From positions 1-47,553 of the forward strand of contig JAABTK010000031.1 of assembly GCA_011389885.1 (NCBI GenBank): DNA of 47,553 bases, read 5' to 3'. Under the pieces are notes generated by a model. That model had not been told where the DNA came from. It did no database searches and saw nothing but the letters and a program-made list of their open reading frames with translations. Made by a program: the position numbers and the translations under genes. Shown here piece after piece: positions 16,957-27,700 of this stretch. The stretch comes from Gammaproteobacteria bacterium (lineage in GTDB: Bacteria > Pseudomonadota > Gammaproteobacteria > Chromatiales > Chromatiaceae). How positions within the stretch are numbered: position 1 is the first letter of the stretch; every line of letters starts with the position of its first letter.

Positions 16957-17510
16957 ACGGACATCAGGTCCTTCTCTTTCTTGGCCACGCCGTCATCGAC
17001 CTCCTTCACATACTGATCGGTGAGGTTTTGGATGATCTCCTGGCCCCGATGCTCGTCGTCTTCCGAGATCAGTTTCTCCTTCACCAGCCCTTTCAGGTCC
17101 GAGTTGGCGTCACGGCGAATGTTGCGCACCGCCACCTTGGCGTGCTCGCCTTCCTGGCGCACCACCCGCGCCAGGTCCTTGCGCCGCTCTTCGGTGAGCG
17201 GCGGCATGGGCACCCGAATCACGGCCCCCGCGGTGTTGGGATTCAGGCCCAAATCGGAATTCATGATGGCCTTCTCCACCGCCTTGACCAAGGTCTGCTC
17301 ATAGGGCGTGATGGTCAGGGTCCGGGCGTCTTCCACCGCCACGTTGGCCACCTGCCGAATCGGCGTGTCGGAGCCGTAGTAGCTCACCTGGATATGATCC
17401 AGCAGGCTGGGATGGGCGCGTCCGGTGCGTAGTTTGGCCAACTCCACGCCGAGGGCCTCGACGCTCTTGGCCATGCGCTCGGCCGCGTCCTTTTTGATGT
17501 CATCGATCAT
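16953..17510 (-). CDS. frr: Ribosome recycling factor
   Basis: 185 residues, exactly the usual RRF length. With EF-G it splits the post-termination ribosome. Typical segments are [48 protein letters not shown]-type text around residues 56-75, [33 protein letters not shown] and the helical end. ATG overlaps the pyrH stop (ATGA), so translation is coupled in the order pyrH-frr-uppS. Confidence 0.97.
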   Translation of the reverse strand: MIDDIKKDAAERMAKSVEALGVELAKLRTGRAHPSLLDHIQVSYYGSDTPIRQVANVAVEDARTLTITPYEQTLVKAVEKAIMNSDLGLNPNTAGAVIRVPMPPLTEERRKDLARVVRQEGEHAKVAVRNIRRDANSDLKGLVKEKLISEDDEHRGQEIIQNLTDQYVKEVDDGVAKKEKDLMSV

Positions 17511-18238
17511 GCTTCATCTCCGCTCTCCACCAAGGAGCCCACGTCTTCACCCTGCACCAAGCGTTGCAAGGCGCCGGGACTATTGATATTCATTACCCGC
17601 AAAGGCATGCCGTGATCCCGACACAGGACGATGGCGGTTGTATCCATCACCTGCAGGTTTTCCGACAAGGCCCGATCATAGCTCAATCGGGGATAAAATG
17701 CCGCGTTCGGATTGGCCAGCGGGTCGTCGGAGTACACGCCGTCCACCTTTGTGGCCTTAATCAGAAGCTCGACGCCCAGCTCGATGGCCCGCAGGCTGGC
17801 GGCCGAGTCGGTGGTGAAGAAGGGGTTGCCGGTGCCGGCCGCGAGCAACGCCACCCGCCCCTGCTCCAGCGACTCCACCGCGGCGCGGCGCGAATACGGC
17901 AGCGCGATTTGCTGAATGGCCAAGGCCGAATAGAGGTCGGCCTTGATGCCGAGGCGCCGCAGGGCGTCCTGCAACGCCAGGCTGTTCATTACCGTGGCCA
18001 GCATGCCCATTTGATCGCCCGCCACCCGGTCCACCAATCCGCCCTGGGCCAGCCAGGCGCCGCGGAAGATGTTGCCGCCGCCGACCACCAGGGCCACTTC
18101 GACCCCGGCCCGGACCAGGGCCTGCACGTCGGCGGCATACCGATCAGAGCAGGCCGGATCAATGCCGAAGCCGCCCGCTCCGGCGAGGGCCTCGCCCGAA
18201 AGCTTGAGAAGAATGCGCCGATAGTGCGGATCGCTCAT
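17507..18238 (-). CDS. pyrH: UMP kinase
   Basis: PyrH phosphorylates UMP to UDP. The start is set at ATG 18238, giving 243 residues beginning [20 protein letters not shown], which is the usual PyrH N-terminus; a longer frame from 18355 adds an unlikely leader. Amino-acid-kinase motifs follow: [34 protein letters not shown], the [19 protein letters not shown] loop, and [16 protein letters not shown]. It is followed directly by frr. The 207-base gap to tsf holds no gene but could hold a promoter. Confidence 0.96.
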   Translation of the reverse strand: MSDPHYRRILLKLSGEALAGAGGFGIDPACSDRYAADVQALVRAGVEVALVVGGGNIFRGAWLAQGGLVDRVAGDQMGMLATVMNSLALQDALRRLGIKADLYSALAIQQIALPYSRRAAVESLEQGRVALLAAGTGNPFFTTDSAASLRAIELGVELLIKATKVDGVYSDDPLANPNAAFYPRLSYDRALSENLQVMDTTAIVLCRDHGMPLRVMNINSPGALQRLVQGEDVGSLVESGDEA

Positions 18239-18445
18239 GGTGGGGGTTCGCCTTATCACTAAACCAGGATATGCAGGAGTCCGAAAGCTTGTTGTCAGGC
18301 GCGTCCGTTGCGGCGAGGCCCGGGCAGTATAAGGCCCAGGCGCCGCGGCCGACAAATATCGATGTCCAACACTGCGATATTTGCGCGCCGCGGCAGCGGC
18401 GGGGAACAGCGATCTCGGTCGCCGGTTCGCCGCCGCCTTGCGCCG

Positions 18446-19327
18446 TCAGCCGATTTGGGCCATCACCTCGGCGGCGAAGTCTTCCTGTTTTTTCTCGATC
18501 CCTTCGCCCACCTCGAAGCGCGCAAAGCGGACCACTTCGGCCCCGGCGCCCTGGAGCAGCTTTTCCACCGTGGTGTCCGGGTCCTTCACGAAGGGTTGGC
18601 CGCTTAGGGTGATCTCCGCCAGGTACTTGCGCACCTTGCCGTCCACGATCTTGTCCAGGATGTTTTCGGGCTTGCCGCTTTCCAGGGCCTGGGTCTTGAA
18701 GATCTCGCGCTCCTTGTCGAGCATCTCGGCCGGCACCTGGGACTCATTCACGCACACCGGATTGGTGGCCGCGATATGCATGGCCAGGTCGCGCCCCAGT
18801 TGCTCGTCGCCGCCCTTGAGTTCCACCAGCACGCCGATGCGCTCGCCGTGCTTGTAGTGCGCCAGTAGGTTACCGGCGGCCTCGAAGCGCACAAAGCGCC
18901 GCACGTTCATGTTTTCGCCGATCTTCGCCACCAGCGCCTCGCGCGCGGTGTCGATGGTGGTGTCTTCGCCGTCGTGCAGCGGCTCTTGCAGGAACCCGGC
19001 CACATCGGCGGCCTCGGTCTGCAGGGCGCGCCCGGCGACCGCGTCCACAAAGGAGGTGAAGTTTTTGTCCTTGGCTACGAAGTCGGTTTCGCAGTTGACC
19101 TCGACCATCGCGGCCTGTTGGCCGTCGGCGGAGAATTTCACCCCGATCACGCCCTCGGCGGCGATGCGGCCGGCCTTCTTGGCGGCCTTGGCCTGCCCCG
19201 ACTTGCGCATTTGTTCGATGGCGGCTTCGATGTCGCCGTTGGTTTCCACTAGGGCCTTCTTGCACTCCATCATGCCGGACCCGGTCCGCTCGCGAAGCTC
19301 CTTCACCAAAGAGGCGTTAATAGCCAT
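18446..19327 (-). CDS. tsf: Elongation factor Ts
   Basis: 293 residues. EF-Ts exchanges GDP on EF-Tu. The N-terminal UBA-like domain contains [32 protein letters not shown] and [14 protein letters not shown]. The core has [13 protein letters not shown], the EF-Tu-contacting segment present in all EF-Ts. The C-terminal part includes [13 protein letters not shown] and the dimerisation region. It follows rpsB after 144 bases, the standard arrangement. Confidence 0.97.
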   Translation of the reverse strand: MAINASLVKELRERTGSGMMECKKALVETNGDIEAAIEQMRKSGQAKAAKKAGRIAAEGVIGVKFSADGQQAAMVEVNCETDFVAKDKNFTSFVDAVAGRALQTEAADVAGFLQEPLHDGEDTTIDTAREALVAKIGENMNVRRFVRFEAAGNLLAHYKHGERIGVLVELKGGDEQLGRDLAMHIAATNPVCVNESQVPAEMLDKEREIFKTQALESGKPENILDKIVDGKVRKYLAEITLSGQPFVKDPDTTVEKLLQGAGAEVVRFARFEVGEGIEKKQEDFAAEVMAQIG

Positions 19328-19471
19328 GAATACTAATCCTCGTCTATTTCAATCGGGTTTTTCCGGATCGTCGATCGCCTTCGATTAACGACCCCGGGTT
19401 GTGCGACCGCCCGCGCCGGCGCAGCGCCGACGCGGGCGAATCGAGGGGGGCGGTCGCGCAGGGGCGTCCGC

Positions 19472-20215
19472 TCAGGCGGCGCCGCTCTCGGCCACTTCGA
19501 CGAACTCGTCCTGCCCGCCTAGGTGGGCGGCGCTGGCGCGGCCTTCGAGCACGGCCGCCGAGGCGCCCTGCACATACAACTGCACCGCACGAATCGAATC
19601 GTCGTTACCCGGGATGACATAGTCCACCTTGCCCGGATCGTTATTGGTGTCCACCACCCCGATCACCGGAATGCCCAGCTTGCGGGCCTCGTCCACGGCG
19701 ATCTTTTCATGCCCGGTATCGATGATGAACAGCGCGTCCGGCAGCTTTTCCATGTTTTTGATGCCGCCGAGGCTGCGATCCAGCTTTTCCATCTCCCGTT
19801 GCAGGGTCAGGGCCTCTTTTTTGTTAAAGCGCTGATTGACCGAGCCGTCCTCGAACATCGCCTCCAGCTCTTTGAGGCGCTTGATGGACTGCTTGATGGT
19901 CTTGAAGTTGGTCATCATGCCGCCGAGCCAGCGATGATTCACAAACGGCATGCCGCAGCGCTCGGCCTCTTCGCGCACGGTGTCGCGCGCGGAGCGCTTG
20001 GTGCCGACGAACAGGACCTTGCCGCCGTTGGCCGCCAGGGTGCCGATGAAGTTCATCGCGTCGTTGAACATGGGCAGCGACTGCTCCAGGTTCACGATGT
20101 GGATCTTGTTGCGCGCCCCGAAGATGAAGGGCCGCATCTTGGGGTTCCAGTAGCGGGTTTGATGCCCGAAATGCACGCCAGCCTGAAGCATCTGGCGCAT
20201 GGATACTGTGCTCAT
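19472..20215 (-). CDS. rpsB: Ribosomal protein S2
   Basis: The start is set at ATG 20215, giving 247 residues beginning [20 protein letters not shown], the canonical S2 N-terminus; GGAG lies about seven bases upstream. Signature segments: [49 protein letters not shown], a coiled-coil region ([14 protein letters not shown]), and [20 protein letters not shown]. It heads the long minus-strand gene block and is preceded by a roughly 160-nt leader. Confidence 0.97.
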   Translation of the reverse strand: MSTVSMRQMLQAGVHFGHQTRYWNPKMRPFIFGARNKIHIVNLEQSLPMFNDAMNFIGTLAANGGKVLFVGTKRSARDTVREEAERCGMPFVNHRWLGGMMTNFKTIKQSIKRLKELEAMFEDGSVNQRFNKKEALTLQREMEKLDRSLGGIKNMEKLPDALFIIDTGHEKIAVDEARKLGIPVIGVVDTNNDPGKVDYVIPGNDDSIRAVQLYVQGASAAVLEGRASAAHLGGQDEFVEVAESGAA

Positions 20216-20374
20216 ATTGACTCCGAATAGGATTTGGGTTGAGCCTCCATACATCCCGCACGGCAACCCCGGGGGGCACCCCGCCGTGTGTGACGATGTA
20301 TGTGTGTGATTTCACCCGGGCCGTCACTGCGGCCCGGGCGCTCGTCTCCCAAAAACCGCATTTGCGGTCGGGAG
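20216..20374 (-). promoter_or_regulatory. Long structured rpsB 5' leader
   Basis: From the predicted start point near 20374 to the rpsB ATG is about 160 nt, close to the length of the E. coli rpsB leader, through which S2 represses its own operon. It contains a strong hairpin formed by CCCGGGCCG and CGGCCCGGG arms near 20318-20342, plus further GC-rich pairing near the gene. Autoregulation by S2 is inference from this similarity. Confidence 0.5.
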
Positions 20375-20380
20375 CCGCGT

Positions 20381-20409
20381 TTTATACCATAAGCGGTTTG
20401 CAATCACAA
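20381..20409 (-). promoter_or_regulatory. Sigma-70-type promoter for rpsB-tsf operon
   Basis: On the minus strand, TTGTGA (20409-20404) is separated by exactly 17 bases from TATAAA (20386-20381). Just downstream lies a GC-rich discriminator (ACGCGGC), the type seen at stringently controlled ribosomal promoters. Confidence 0.7.
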
Positions 20410-20470
20410 TCATGGGGCCTCGCGCCGAAGCCGGCGACGCAACGGGCCGCCCCCGGAGGACTCTAGCGGA

Positions 20471-21238
20471 ATGGGCGTAATCATTAAGACCCAGGCGGAA
20501 ATCGAGAAGATGCGGGTGGCCGGGCGCTTGGCCGCCGAGGTCTTGGAAATGATCGAGCCCCATGTCCGCCCCGGGGTCACCACCGAAAAACTCGACCGCC
20601 TGTGCCACCGTTACATCGTGGACCAACAAGGCGCGATCCCCGCGCCGCTGAACTACCGCGGCTTCCCCTGCGCCATCTGCACCTCGGTGAACCACCAGGT
20701 GTGTCACGGCATTCCGGGCGACAAAAAGCTCAAAGACGGCGACATTGTCAACATCGACATCACCGTAATCAAGGACGGCTACCACGGCGACACCAGCAAG
20801 ATGTTCGTGGCCGGCCAGCCTTCGGTGCTGGCGCAGCGGCTGATCAAGGTCGCGCACCAGGCCTTATGGCAGGGCATCAAGCAAGCCCGGCCGGGCCGGC
20901 GTCTGGGCGACATCGGGCATGCGGTGCAGCGCTTCGCCGAAAGCCATAACTATTCCGTGGTGCGCGAGTATTGCGGTCACGGCATCGGCAAGGCGTTTCA
21001 CGAAGAACCGCAGGTGCTACACTACGGCAAGGCCGGCGACGGCATCGAGCTCGCGCCCGGCATGTGCTTCACCATCGAACCCATGATCAACGCCGGCAAG
21101 CATCAGGTAAAGACCCTGCCCGACGGCTGGACCGTAGTCACCCGCGACCGCAAGCTCTCCGCGCAATGGGAGCACACCTTGCTGATCACCGAGCACGGCC
21201 ACGAGATCCTCACCCTGCGCGCCGAGGAAAGGGCCTGA
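20471..21238 (+). CDS. map: Methionine aminopeptidase, type I
   Basis: 255 residues. It removes the initiator methionine. The five metal ligands are visible in context: IVNIDITVIKDGYHGDTS (two Asp), CGHGIGKAFHEEP (His), FTIEPMINAG (Glu) and WEHTLLIT (Glu). ATG lies at 20471, shortly after GGAGGACTCTAGCGGA. It is divergent from rpsB, the same arrangement as in E. coli, and is followed by glnD after 66 bases. Confidence 0.97.
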   Translation: MGVIIKTQAEIEKMRVAGRLAAEVLEMIEPHVRPGVTTEKLDRLCHRYIVDQQGAIPAPLNYRGFPCAICTSVNHQVCHGIPGDKKLKDGDIVNIDITVIKDGYHGDTSKMFVAGQPSVLAQRLIKVAHQALWQGIKQARPGRRLGDIGHAVQRFAESHNYSVVREYCGHGIGKAFHEEPQVLHYGKAGDGIELAPGMCFTIEPMINAGKHQVKTLPDGWTVVTRDRKLSAQWEHTLLITEHGHEILTLRAEERA

Positions 21239-21304
21239 GACGACTGCGGTCACCGCACCCACCGGCACGAGGATAACGCCATCCGCCACATCGCCCCCGA
21301 CCCC

Positions 21305-23938
21305 ATGCACGAGCTGTTCGACGAGGCCGCCTTCCAGCGTGAACTGGCCGGCTCGGGGCCGCACCCCATCGGCCTGTTCAAGGATTACCTGGCCCAGGGC
21401 TCGGAAAACCTGCGCCGCCGCTTCGAGGACGAAGAAGAAATCAGCAACCTAGTGGCGTTGCGCGCCCGGCTGGTGGACTTTGTGTTGCGCCAGGCCTGGG
21501 GGTTGTTCCTGGCGGACGCGCCGGACACCGCCCTACTGGCCGTGGGCGGCTATGGGCGGGGCGAGCTGCTGCCGCATTCGGACGTGGATTTGCAGATCCT
21601 GATCCATATCGACGACTCGCCGCACTGCCCCGCCATCGGCGAGTTTCTGACCTTTCTATGGGACATCGGCCTCAAGGTGGGGCAGAGCGTGCGCACCCTG
21701 CAACAGTGCGACGAGGAGGCGCGCAAGGACGTCACCGTCATCACCAACCTCACCGAGGCCCGCCTGCTGGCCGGCGACGAGGCGCTGTTCCGCGGCCTGC
21801 AACGGCTGGCGGACCCGCGGAATATGTGGCCCCCGGCGGCGTTCTTTCGGGCCAAACGCGACGAGCTGGTGCAGCGTTACCAGCGCTATGACAACTCCAT
21901 CTCGGCCCTCGAACCCAACATCAAGACCAGCCCCGGCGGCCTGCGCGACATTCAGACCGTGGCCTGGGTGGCCAAGCGCCGCTTCGGCGGCGAGACCCTG
22001 CACGATTTGGTGGCCCACGAATTCCTCACCGAACGCGAGTACCTGGCCCTGGTGGAGGGGCAGAACCTGTTGTGGGAGAACCGCTTCGCCCTCCACCTGC
22101 TGGCCGACCGCGCCGAAGACCGACTGCTGTTCGACTACCAGCGCACCCTGGCGGCGCATTTCGGCTTCACCGACGCGCCGCACAGCCTCGGCGTGGAGCA
22201 ATTCATGCAGCGTTACTACCGCACCGCGCTGCAAATCTCCCGCCTCACCGGCCGCCTGCTGCAACTGTTCGAGGAGGACATCCTGCTGGCGGACCAGCCG
22301 GCCCTGGTGGAGCACCTCAACCGCCGCTTCAACAGCCGCAACGGCTACCTCGAAGTAGTGCATGACGCGGTGTTCCAGCGCCACCCCTTCGCCCTGCTGG
22401 AATTATTCCACCTGCTGCAACAGCACCCCGAACTCAAGGGCGTGCGCGCCACCACCGAGCGCCTGATCCGGCAATCGCTGACCCTCATCGATGAGCGCTT
22501 CCGCAACGACCTGCGCACCCGCAGCCTATTTATGGAGATCCTGCGCCACCCCGATCATGTGAGCCGCGAACTGCGCCGCATGAACCGCTACGGCGTCCTC
22601 TCCGCCTACCTGCCCGCGTTCGGCAACATCGTCGGGCGCATGCAGTACGACCTGTTCCACGTCTACACCGTGGACGAACACACCCTGCTGGTGGTGCGCA
22701 ACCTGATCCGCTTCGCCGACCCCCGGTACGCCGAGGAATGCAGCCTGTGTCACGCGGTAATGAAGACCCTGCCCAAGCGGGAACTCCTGTATCTGGGCGG
22801 CCTGTTCCACGACATCGCCAAGGGCCGCGGCGGCGATCACTCCAAGCTCGGCGCGGGCGACGCCCGCACCTTCTGCAAGCGCCACCATTTAAGCGACTAC
22901 GACGCCAATTTGGTGGCGTGGCTGGTGGAAAAACACCTAGTGATGTCCATGACCGCCCAAGGCAAGGACATCAACGACCCGGAGGTGGTGACCGCCTTCG
23001 CCCGCGAGGCGGGCGACCTTACGCGCCTGAATTACCTCTACCTGCTCACCGTGGCGGACATTAAGGGCACCAACCCGGAGAAGTGGAATTCCTGGAAGGC
23101 GGCCCTGCTGCGGACCCTCTACAGCGCCGCCAAGACGACCCTGCTGCGCGGGCTGCAATCGGCGCCCAATCAGGACGAGGTGTTGCAGGAAAAGCAGTAC
23201 CGGGCGTTCTCCATCTTGCAGGAAAAGGGCTATGAGCATGATCGGGTGGTGGCGCTGTGGTTTCAGCTCAGCATCGAGTATTTCCTCAATCACTCGGCGC
23301 TGGAGATCGCCTGGCAGACCCGCCAAATCCTGAATGCCGATCGCGACCGGCTGCCGCTGATCAAGGTGCGCACGCCGCCGGACCGCAGCGGCACCGAAAT
23401 CTTTCTGTTCACCCGCGACTACGACAACCTGTTCGCCATCACCACCGCGTTGCTCAACCAACTCGGGCTGAACATCGTGCAGGCGCGGGTGGAAACCGCC
23501 GACGACGGCTACACCATCGATAGCTACCAGGTGCTCGAAGGCGACGGCACGGCGGTGGCCTCCGTACAGCGCAACGCCGAAATCATCGACTACCTCAGCC
23601 GCAGCCTGGCACGCCCGGCGCAAGTCGATCTATCGGTGCCGCTGTACATTTCGCGCAAGATTAAGGCGTTTTCGGTCAAGACCCGACTGGAGGCGCAAAT
23701 CGATCGCAAGCTGCATCGCACCATCCTCGAACTCACCACCACCGACCGCCCGGGGCTGCTGGCCATCGTCGGCCAGGCCTTCGCCGAGACCGGGGTGCGG
23801 CTGTATCAGGCCCGCATCGCCACCATCGGGGCCACCGCCCAGGACAGCTTCTTCGTCACCGACCTCGAAAACGGCCCGCTGTCCGACGCCACCTTGGAGC
23901 GCCTTTCGCACCTTTTGTGTCAGCGTCTCGATGCTTAG
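21305..23938 (+). CDS. glnD: Bifunctional uridylyltransferase/uridylyl-removing enzyme GlnD
   Basis: 877 residues. GlnD senses glutamine and uridylylates or deuridylylates PII proteins, the top of the nitrogen cascade. The nucleotidyltransferase motif GGYGRGELLPHSDVD is at residues 81-95. An HD phosphohydrolase domain contains LFHDIAKGRGGDHSKLG (His near 502). Two C-terminal ACT domains begin near residue 697 (EIFLFTRDYDNLFAITTALL) and 807 (LELTTTDRPGLLAIVGQAF). All four domains look complete. The map-glnD order is common in gammaproteobacteria. Confidence 0.97.
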   Translation: MHELFDEAAFQRELAGSGPHPIGLFKDYLAQGSENLRRRFEDEEEISNLVALRARLVDFVLRQAWGLFLADAPDTALLAVGGYGRGELLPHSDVDLQILIHIDDSPHCPAIGEFLTFLWDIGLKVGQSVRTLQQCDEEARKDVTVITNLTEARLLAGDEALFRGLQRLADPRNMWPPAAFFRAKRDELVQRYQRYDNSISALEPNIKTSPGGLRDIQTVAWVAKRRFGGETLHDLVAHEFLTEREYLALVEGQNLLWENRFALHLLADRAEDRLLFDYQRTLAAHFGFTDAPHSLGVEQFMQRYYRTALQISRLTGRLLQLFEEDILLADQPALVEHLNRRFNSRNGYLEVVHDAVFQRHPFALLELFHLLQQHPELKGVRATTERLIRQSLTLIDERFRNDLRTRSLFMEILRHPDHVSRELRRMNRYGVLSAYLPAFGNIVGRMQYDLFHVYTVDEHTLLVVRNLIRFADPRYAEECSLCHAVMKTLPKRELLYLGGLFHDIAKGRGGDHSKLGAGDARTFCKRHHLSDYDANLVAWLVEKHLVMSMTAQGKDINDPEVVTAFAREAGDLTRLNYLYLLTVADIKGTNPEKWNSWKAALLRTLYSAAKTTLLRGLQSAPNQDEVLQEKQYRAFSILQEKGYEHDRVVALWFQLSIEYFLNHSALEIAWQTRQILNADRDRLPLIKVRTPPDRSGTEIFLFTRDYDNLFAITTALLNQLGLNIVQARVETADDGYTIDSYQVLEGDGTAVASVQRNAEIIDYLSRSLARPAQVDLSVPLYISRKIKAFSVKTRLEAQIDRKLHRTILELTTTDRPGLLAIVGQAFAETGVRLYQARIATIGATAQDSFFVTDLENGPLSDATLERLSHLLCQRLDA

Positions 23939-24195
23939 GAAAATACGGCCTTGATCATCGTTCCGGCCATCTTAGGCCGCTCAGGACGAACGCGCCGCCG
24001 TAAGCGGTTGATTCTACGCGCCAACGCGACCTATCTAACGCACTTATTTCAGGGTATTGGCCGGATGGATGACCAAGGCCGAAAATACTTTATTACGGTT
24101 TTCAAATATTGATAAAATCTAATCTTCCCGCCCGAGATTTGAGCCGCTCCAAAGCGGGGGCGACCCCAAACCGTCTATGCACTGAGGAGAGCGTC
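23939..24195 (+). other. glnD-downstream intergenic region
   Basis: 257 bases without a gene. The stretch 24080-24125 is AT-rich (AAAATACTTTATTACGG, then TATTGATAAAATC) and is the likely promoter area for the secreted protein at 24196. No rho-independent terminator for glnD was recognised. Confidence 0.4.
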
Positions 24196-24648
24196 ATGTC
24201 TCGCACGCAGATCGCGGTCTTTACCGGGCTATTCCTTACCGCCTCACTGTTGACCGCCGCCCCCGCCCGCAGCGAACCAGGCGCCGCCCCGCCGCCGCCC
24301 GGGGTCGCCGCCGCCGGACCCAACCCGATGCAATACCTCGCGGCGGTGCGCGAGCAGCGCCGCGCCTTGGACGAGCAGCGCCGGCGCGAGGCCCGGGACA
24401 ACCCGCCCCAGGCCCCGCGAAACCCGACCTACTCGCCCTGGAACCAAAGCCTCCTGGAGCAGATGACGCGACGCCGCGAGCTGTTTCGGGACGCCGCCGA
24501 GGCGCTAGAGGCGCGCGCCGAGCAGCGGCGCGAACAATTCGAGCAAAGGCGCGAACAATTCGAGCAAAGGCGCGAACAGCGCCGGCGCAAGCATCCGCCG
24601 CCGCCGCTCTATTCGCCCTACCCCCACGGCTGGCCTGCGCCCTGGTAA
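24196..24648 (+). CDS. Small secreted Pro/Arg/Gln-rich repeat protein
   Basis: The start is set at ATG 24196, preceded by GGAG at a normal distance; the longer frame from 24109 is unlikely. The 150-residue product opens with a signal peptide (MSRTQIAVFTGLFLTASLLTAAPARS) cut near residue 26. It continues with a Pro/Ala segment and then a strongly charged, helix-forming region. That region holds three copies of a seven-residue unit EQRREQF (last copy ends EQRR), encoded by a 21-bp tandem repeat at 24520-24582. It ends with a Pro/Tyr-rich tail. The heptad spacing suggests a coiled coil. No family is recognised. It precedes the metalloprotease by 66 bases. Confidence 0.65.
   Translation: MSRTQIAVFTGLFLTASLLTAAPARSEPGAAPPPPGVAAAGPNPMQYLAAVREQRRALDEQRRREARDNPPQAPRNPTYSPWNQSLLEQMTRRRELFRDAAEALEARAEQRREQFEQRREQFEQRREQRRRKHPPPPLYSPYPHGWPAPW
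24520..24582 (+). repeat. 21-bp tandem repeat, three units
   Basis: Units at 24520, 24541 and 24562. The second and third are identical apart from their last bases; the first differs at two codon third positions or nearby. The repeat is in frame and encodes the heptads of the secreted protein, so copy number could vary by slippage without frameshifting. Confidence 0.8.
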
Positions 24649-24657
24649 CCAAAACCA

Positions 24658-24682
24658 GCGCCCTTGGGAATCCCAAGGGCGC
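24658..24682. other. Perfect 12-bp-stem palindrome between genes
   Basis: GCGCCCTTGGGA-A-TCCCAAGGGCGC is perfectly self-complementary around a single base. On the plus strand it is followed by ATAAAAAA, not a T-run, so it is not a classical terminator in that direction. It could still limit read-through, protect mRNA ends, or be a repeat palindrome. Confidence 0.5.
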
Positions 24683-24714
24683 ATAAAAAACACGCCAACT
24701 AAAGCGGTCCCACG

Positions 24715-27700
24715 ATGCCCATACCCTCGTTCAAGCCTGTGCTGTTTTTCGGCCTGTCCCTAATGCTTGCACAGCCCGCCGTACAGGCCGCGCCGGACCC
24801 ATCCGCGGACCCGCTCTGGCGGCTCACCGCGCCCGAAACCGCAGACCCCTCCGCGCAACGCCCGCTCGAACCCTGGATCCAGACCCGGCATGCCCAAGCC
24901 GCCGAGCTGAACCCGGCGGCGCTCGACGCCCTGCTGCAAAACGCGCCCCTCGAAAGCCCGCACCCGCGCCGGGAAGAGCCCCTGCGGCTGAGCCTGCCGA
25001 CCCCGGACGGCGGCTTCGAGACCTTCGAGGTCACCGAATCCCCGATCATGGCCCCCGAGCTGGCGGCCTGGTTCGCGGACCGCGGCTATCCCCTGCGCAC
25101 CTTCAAAGGCCGCAGCGTGCAGCACCCCGAACGCACCCTGCGGCTGGATTGGGGCGGCCCTGCCGGGCTGCACGCCATGGTCAGCGCCGCCGATGGCGAA
25201 AGCTATTTCCTGGACCCGGCCCGACAACGCCAGATCAGCCGCTACCTCAGCTACCGCAAGCGCGACTTTCAGGCCCCGGACAAGCACCTGGCCTGCGCCG
25301 CAGAGCCCGCCCCAGGCCGCATCGCCAGCCGCATCGCTAGCCGCCCCGCCGACGCCGGCGAGGTGCTGCGCAGCTATCGCACGGCGGTGGCCGCCACCGC
25401 CGAATACACCGCCTACCAAGACCGCAATAGCGACGCCGACGCCGTCACCGACACCTTGGCGGCCATCGCCACCACCATCAACCGCGTCAACGAAATCTAT
25501 GAACGCGACCTCTCGCTGCGCCTGACGCTAATCGCCGACAACCACCGCCTGATCTACACCGACCCCGCCGCCGACCCCTACACCAACAGCAGCGCCGGCG
25601 CCATGCTAAGCGAAAATCAGGCCAACCTCGACCTGGTGATCGGGACCGAAAACTACGACCTCGGCCATGTGTTCGGCCTGGAGAGCGGCGGCATCGCCGT
25701 GGTCGGCGCCTCGTGCGACCCCTACGACAAGGCCAAAGGGGTCACCGGCAGCCGCGCCCCGAAAGGCGACCCCTTCGATATCGACTATGTGGCCCACGAA
25801 CTCGGCCACCAAGTGGGCGGCGAGCACACCTTTAACGCCATCGACAGCGGCGCCTGCACCTGGGGCTCGCGCTACGGCCCGACCGCCTACGAGCCCGGCA
25901 GCGGCTCCACCATTCTCGCCTATGCCGGCATCTGCGGCGGCAACGACTTGCAAGCCAACAGCGACGCCTATTTCCATGCCGCCTCGCTGGATCTGATGCT
26001 CCAGCACCTAGTCACGGACGGCGCCTGCGCCGCCCCCGGCCACAGCGGCAACCTGCATGCCCCGATCGTGGACGCCGGCCCCGATTACAGCATCCCAGCG
26101 CGCACCCCCTTCACCTTGCGCGCCGCCGCCAGCGACGACGACTATGACCCCCTGACCTTCGTGTGGGAGGAATTCGACCTCGGCCCCGCCCTCGACCTCG
26201 GCGCGGGCGACAATGGCTTCAGCCCCATCATCCGCAGCCGCGGCCCCAGCAGCAGCCCCGAGCGCCGTATCCCGCGCCTGCAAGACCTGGCCGCCGGCGC
26301 CCTGTCCGCAGGCGTGACGCTGCCGACCACCGACCGCCGCTTGGTGTTTCGCGTCACCGCCCGCGACAACCACCTAGGCGGCGGCCGCCTGGGGGCGGAC
26401 AGCCTGATTATCTACACCGAGGACGCCGCCGGCCCCTTCTTGGTGACCGCGCCCAACGGCGGCGAGACCTTCTACGCCGCCACCCAGCCGACCTTCACCG
26501 TGCGCTGGGATGTGGCCGCCACCGACTTGACCCCGATTGGAACCACCCACGTCTCCATCCGCCTGTCGCTCGACGGCGGCCTGAGCTTCCCCTACATCCT
26601 GCTCGCCTCGACCCCCAATGACGGCCGTGAAACCCTCCCCGTGCCGAGCCACCTCTCCTCCGCCAAAGCCCGCATCATGGTGGCCGCCGAAGGCAATATC
26701 TTCTTCGACGTTTCCGATCACGACTTCGGCCTCAATGCGCTCATCCAGTGCAGCGCCCCCGACGCCGTGATCGAAAACGCCGGCGCCCTCAGCGACAGCA
26801 TCCAAGTCGAAGCGGACGTGGAACTCACCGACCTCACCCTGGAGCTGGACGCGGACTTTAACCTCATCGGCGACATGATCGTAGCCCTGGAGCACACCCC
26901 CAGCGCACTCGCCGCGACCCTGGCCGACCGCCCCGGCTATGTCGATGGCGGCTGGGGCTGTTCGCAGGGCGCGCTGCGCGTCACCTTCGACGACGCCGCC
27001 GCCACGCCGATCGAAACCGCCTGCACCGCGGATCAGCCCGCCGACATCCAAGGCCCGCACCGCCCCCAAGAGCCCCTATCCGTATTCGACGGCGCATCCG
27101 CCCTCGGCGCCTGGCGCCTGAGCGTGACCGACGCCACCGACAGTCAATTGACCTCCGCCCCCGAAAGCCGGCTCAACCGCTGGTGCCTCAGGGGGGCCAA
27201 GCGGATCACCGAGCACACCCTCACTGCCGCGATCGAAGGCCGGGGCGCCGGGACCGTCACCGCCGACCGCGGCGACCTCGCCTGCCCCGGCCAATGCAGC
27301 GACAGCCTGATCGCGGGCGCAACCCTGGAAGTGAGCGCAACCCCCGGACCCGACTCGACCTTCACCGGCTGGTCCGGGGCCTGCACCGGGAGCAAGCCCG
27401 TCTGCACCCTGGCCCTCGATCAAGCGCTGGAGCTCACCGCGCATTTCGGCCGAATGGGCGAGTATTGCAGCAGCGCCCCCCTCACCCTAGCCGACAACGG
27501 CAGCATCAGCGATCAAATCAGCGTCGATGCCGCGGGCCTGCTCAGCGACCTGGAGCTGTATCTAAACATCGAACACAGTTGGGTGGGCGACCTGCGCCTA
27601 AGCCTGGAAAACACCACCGCCTCGACCCAGGCCCTGCTGCTCGACGCCCCGGGCCACCCGGCCGCGGCCACCGGCTGCGACGGCAGTGACATCGACGCCA

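Noticed and set aside
24658-24682. Rho-independent terminator after the small secreted protein
   Set aside because: The stem is perfect but is followed by an A-run on the coding strand, not a T-run; kept only as a palindrome.
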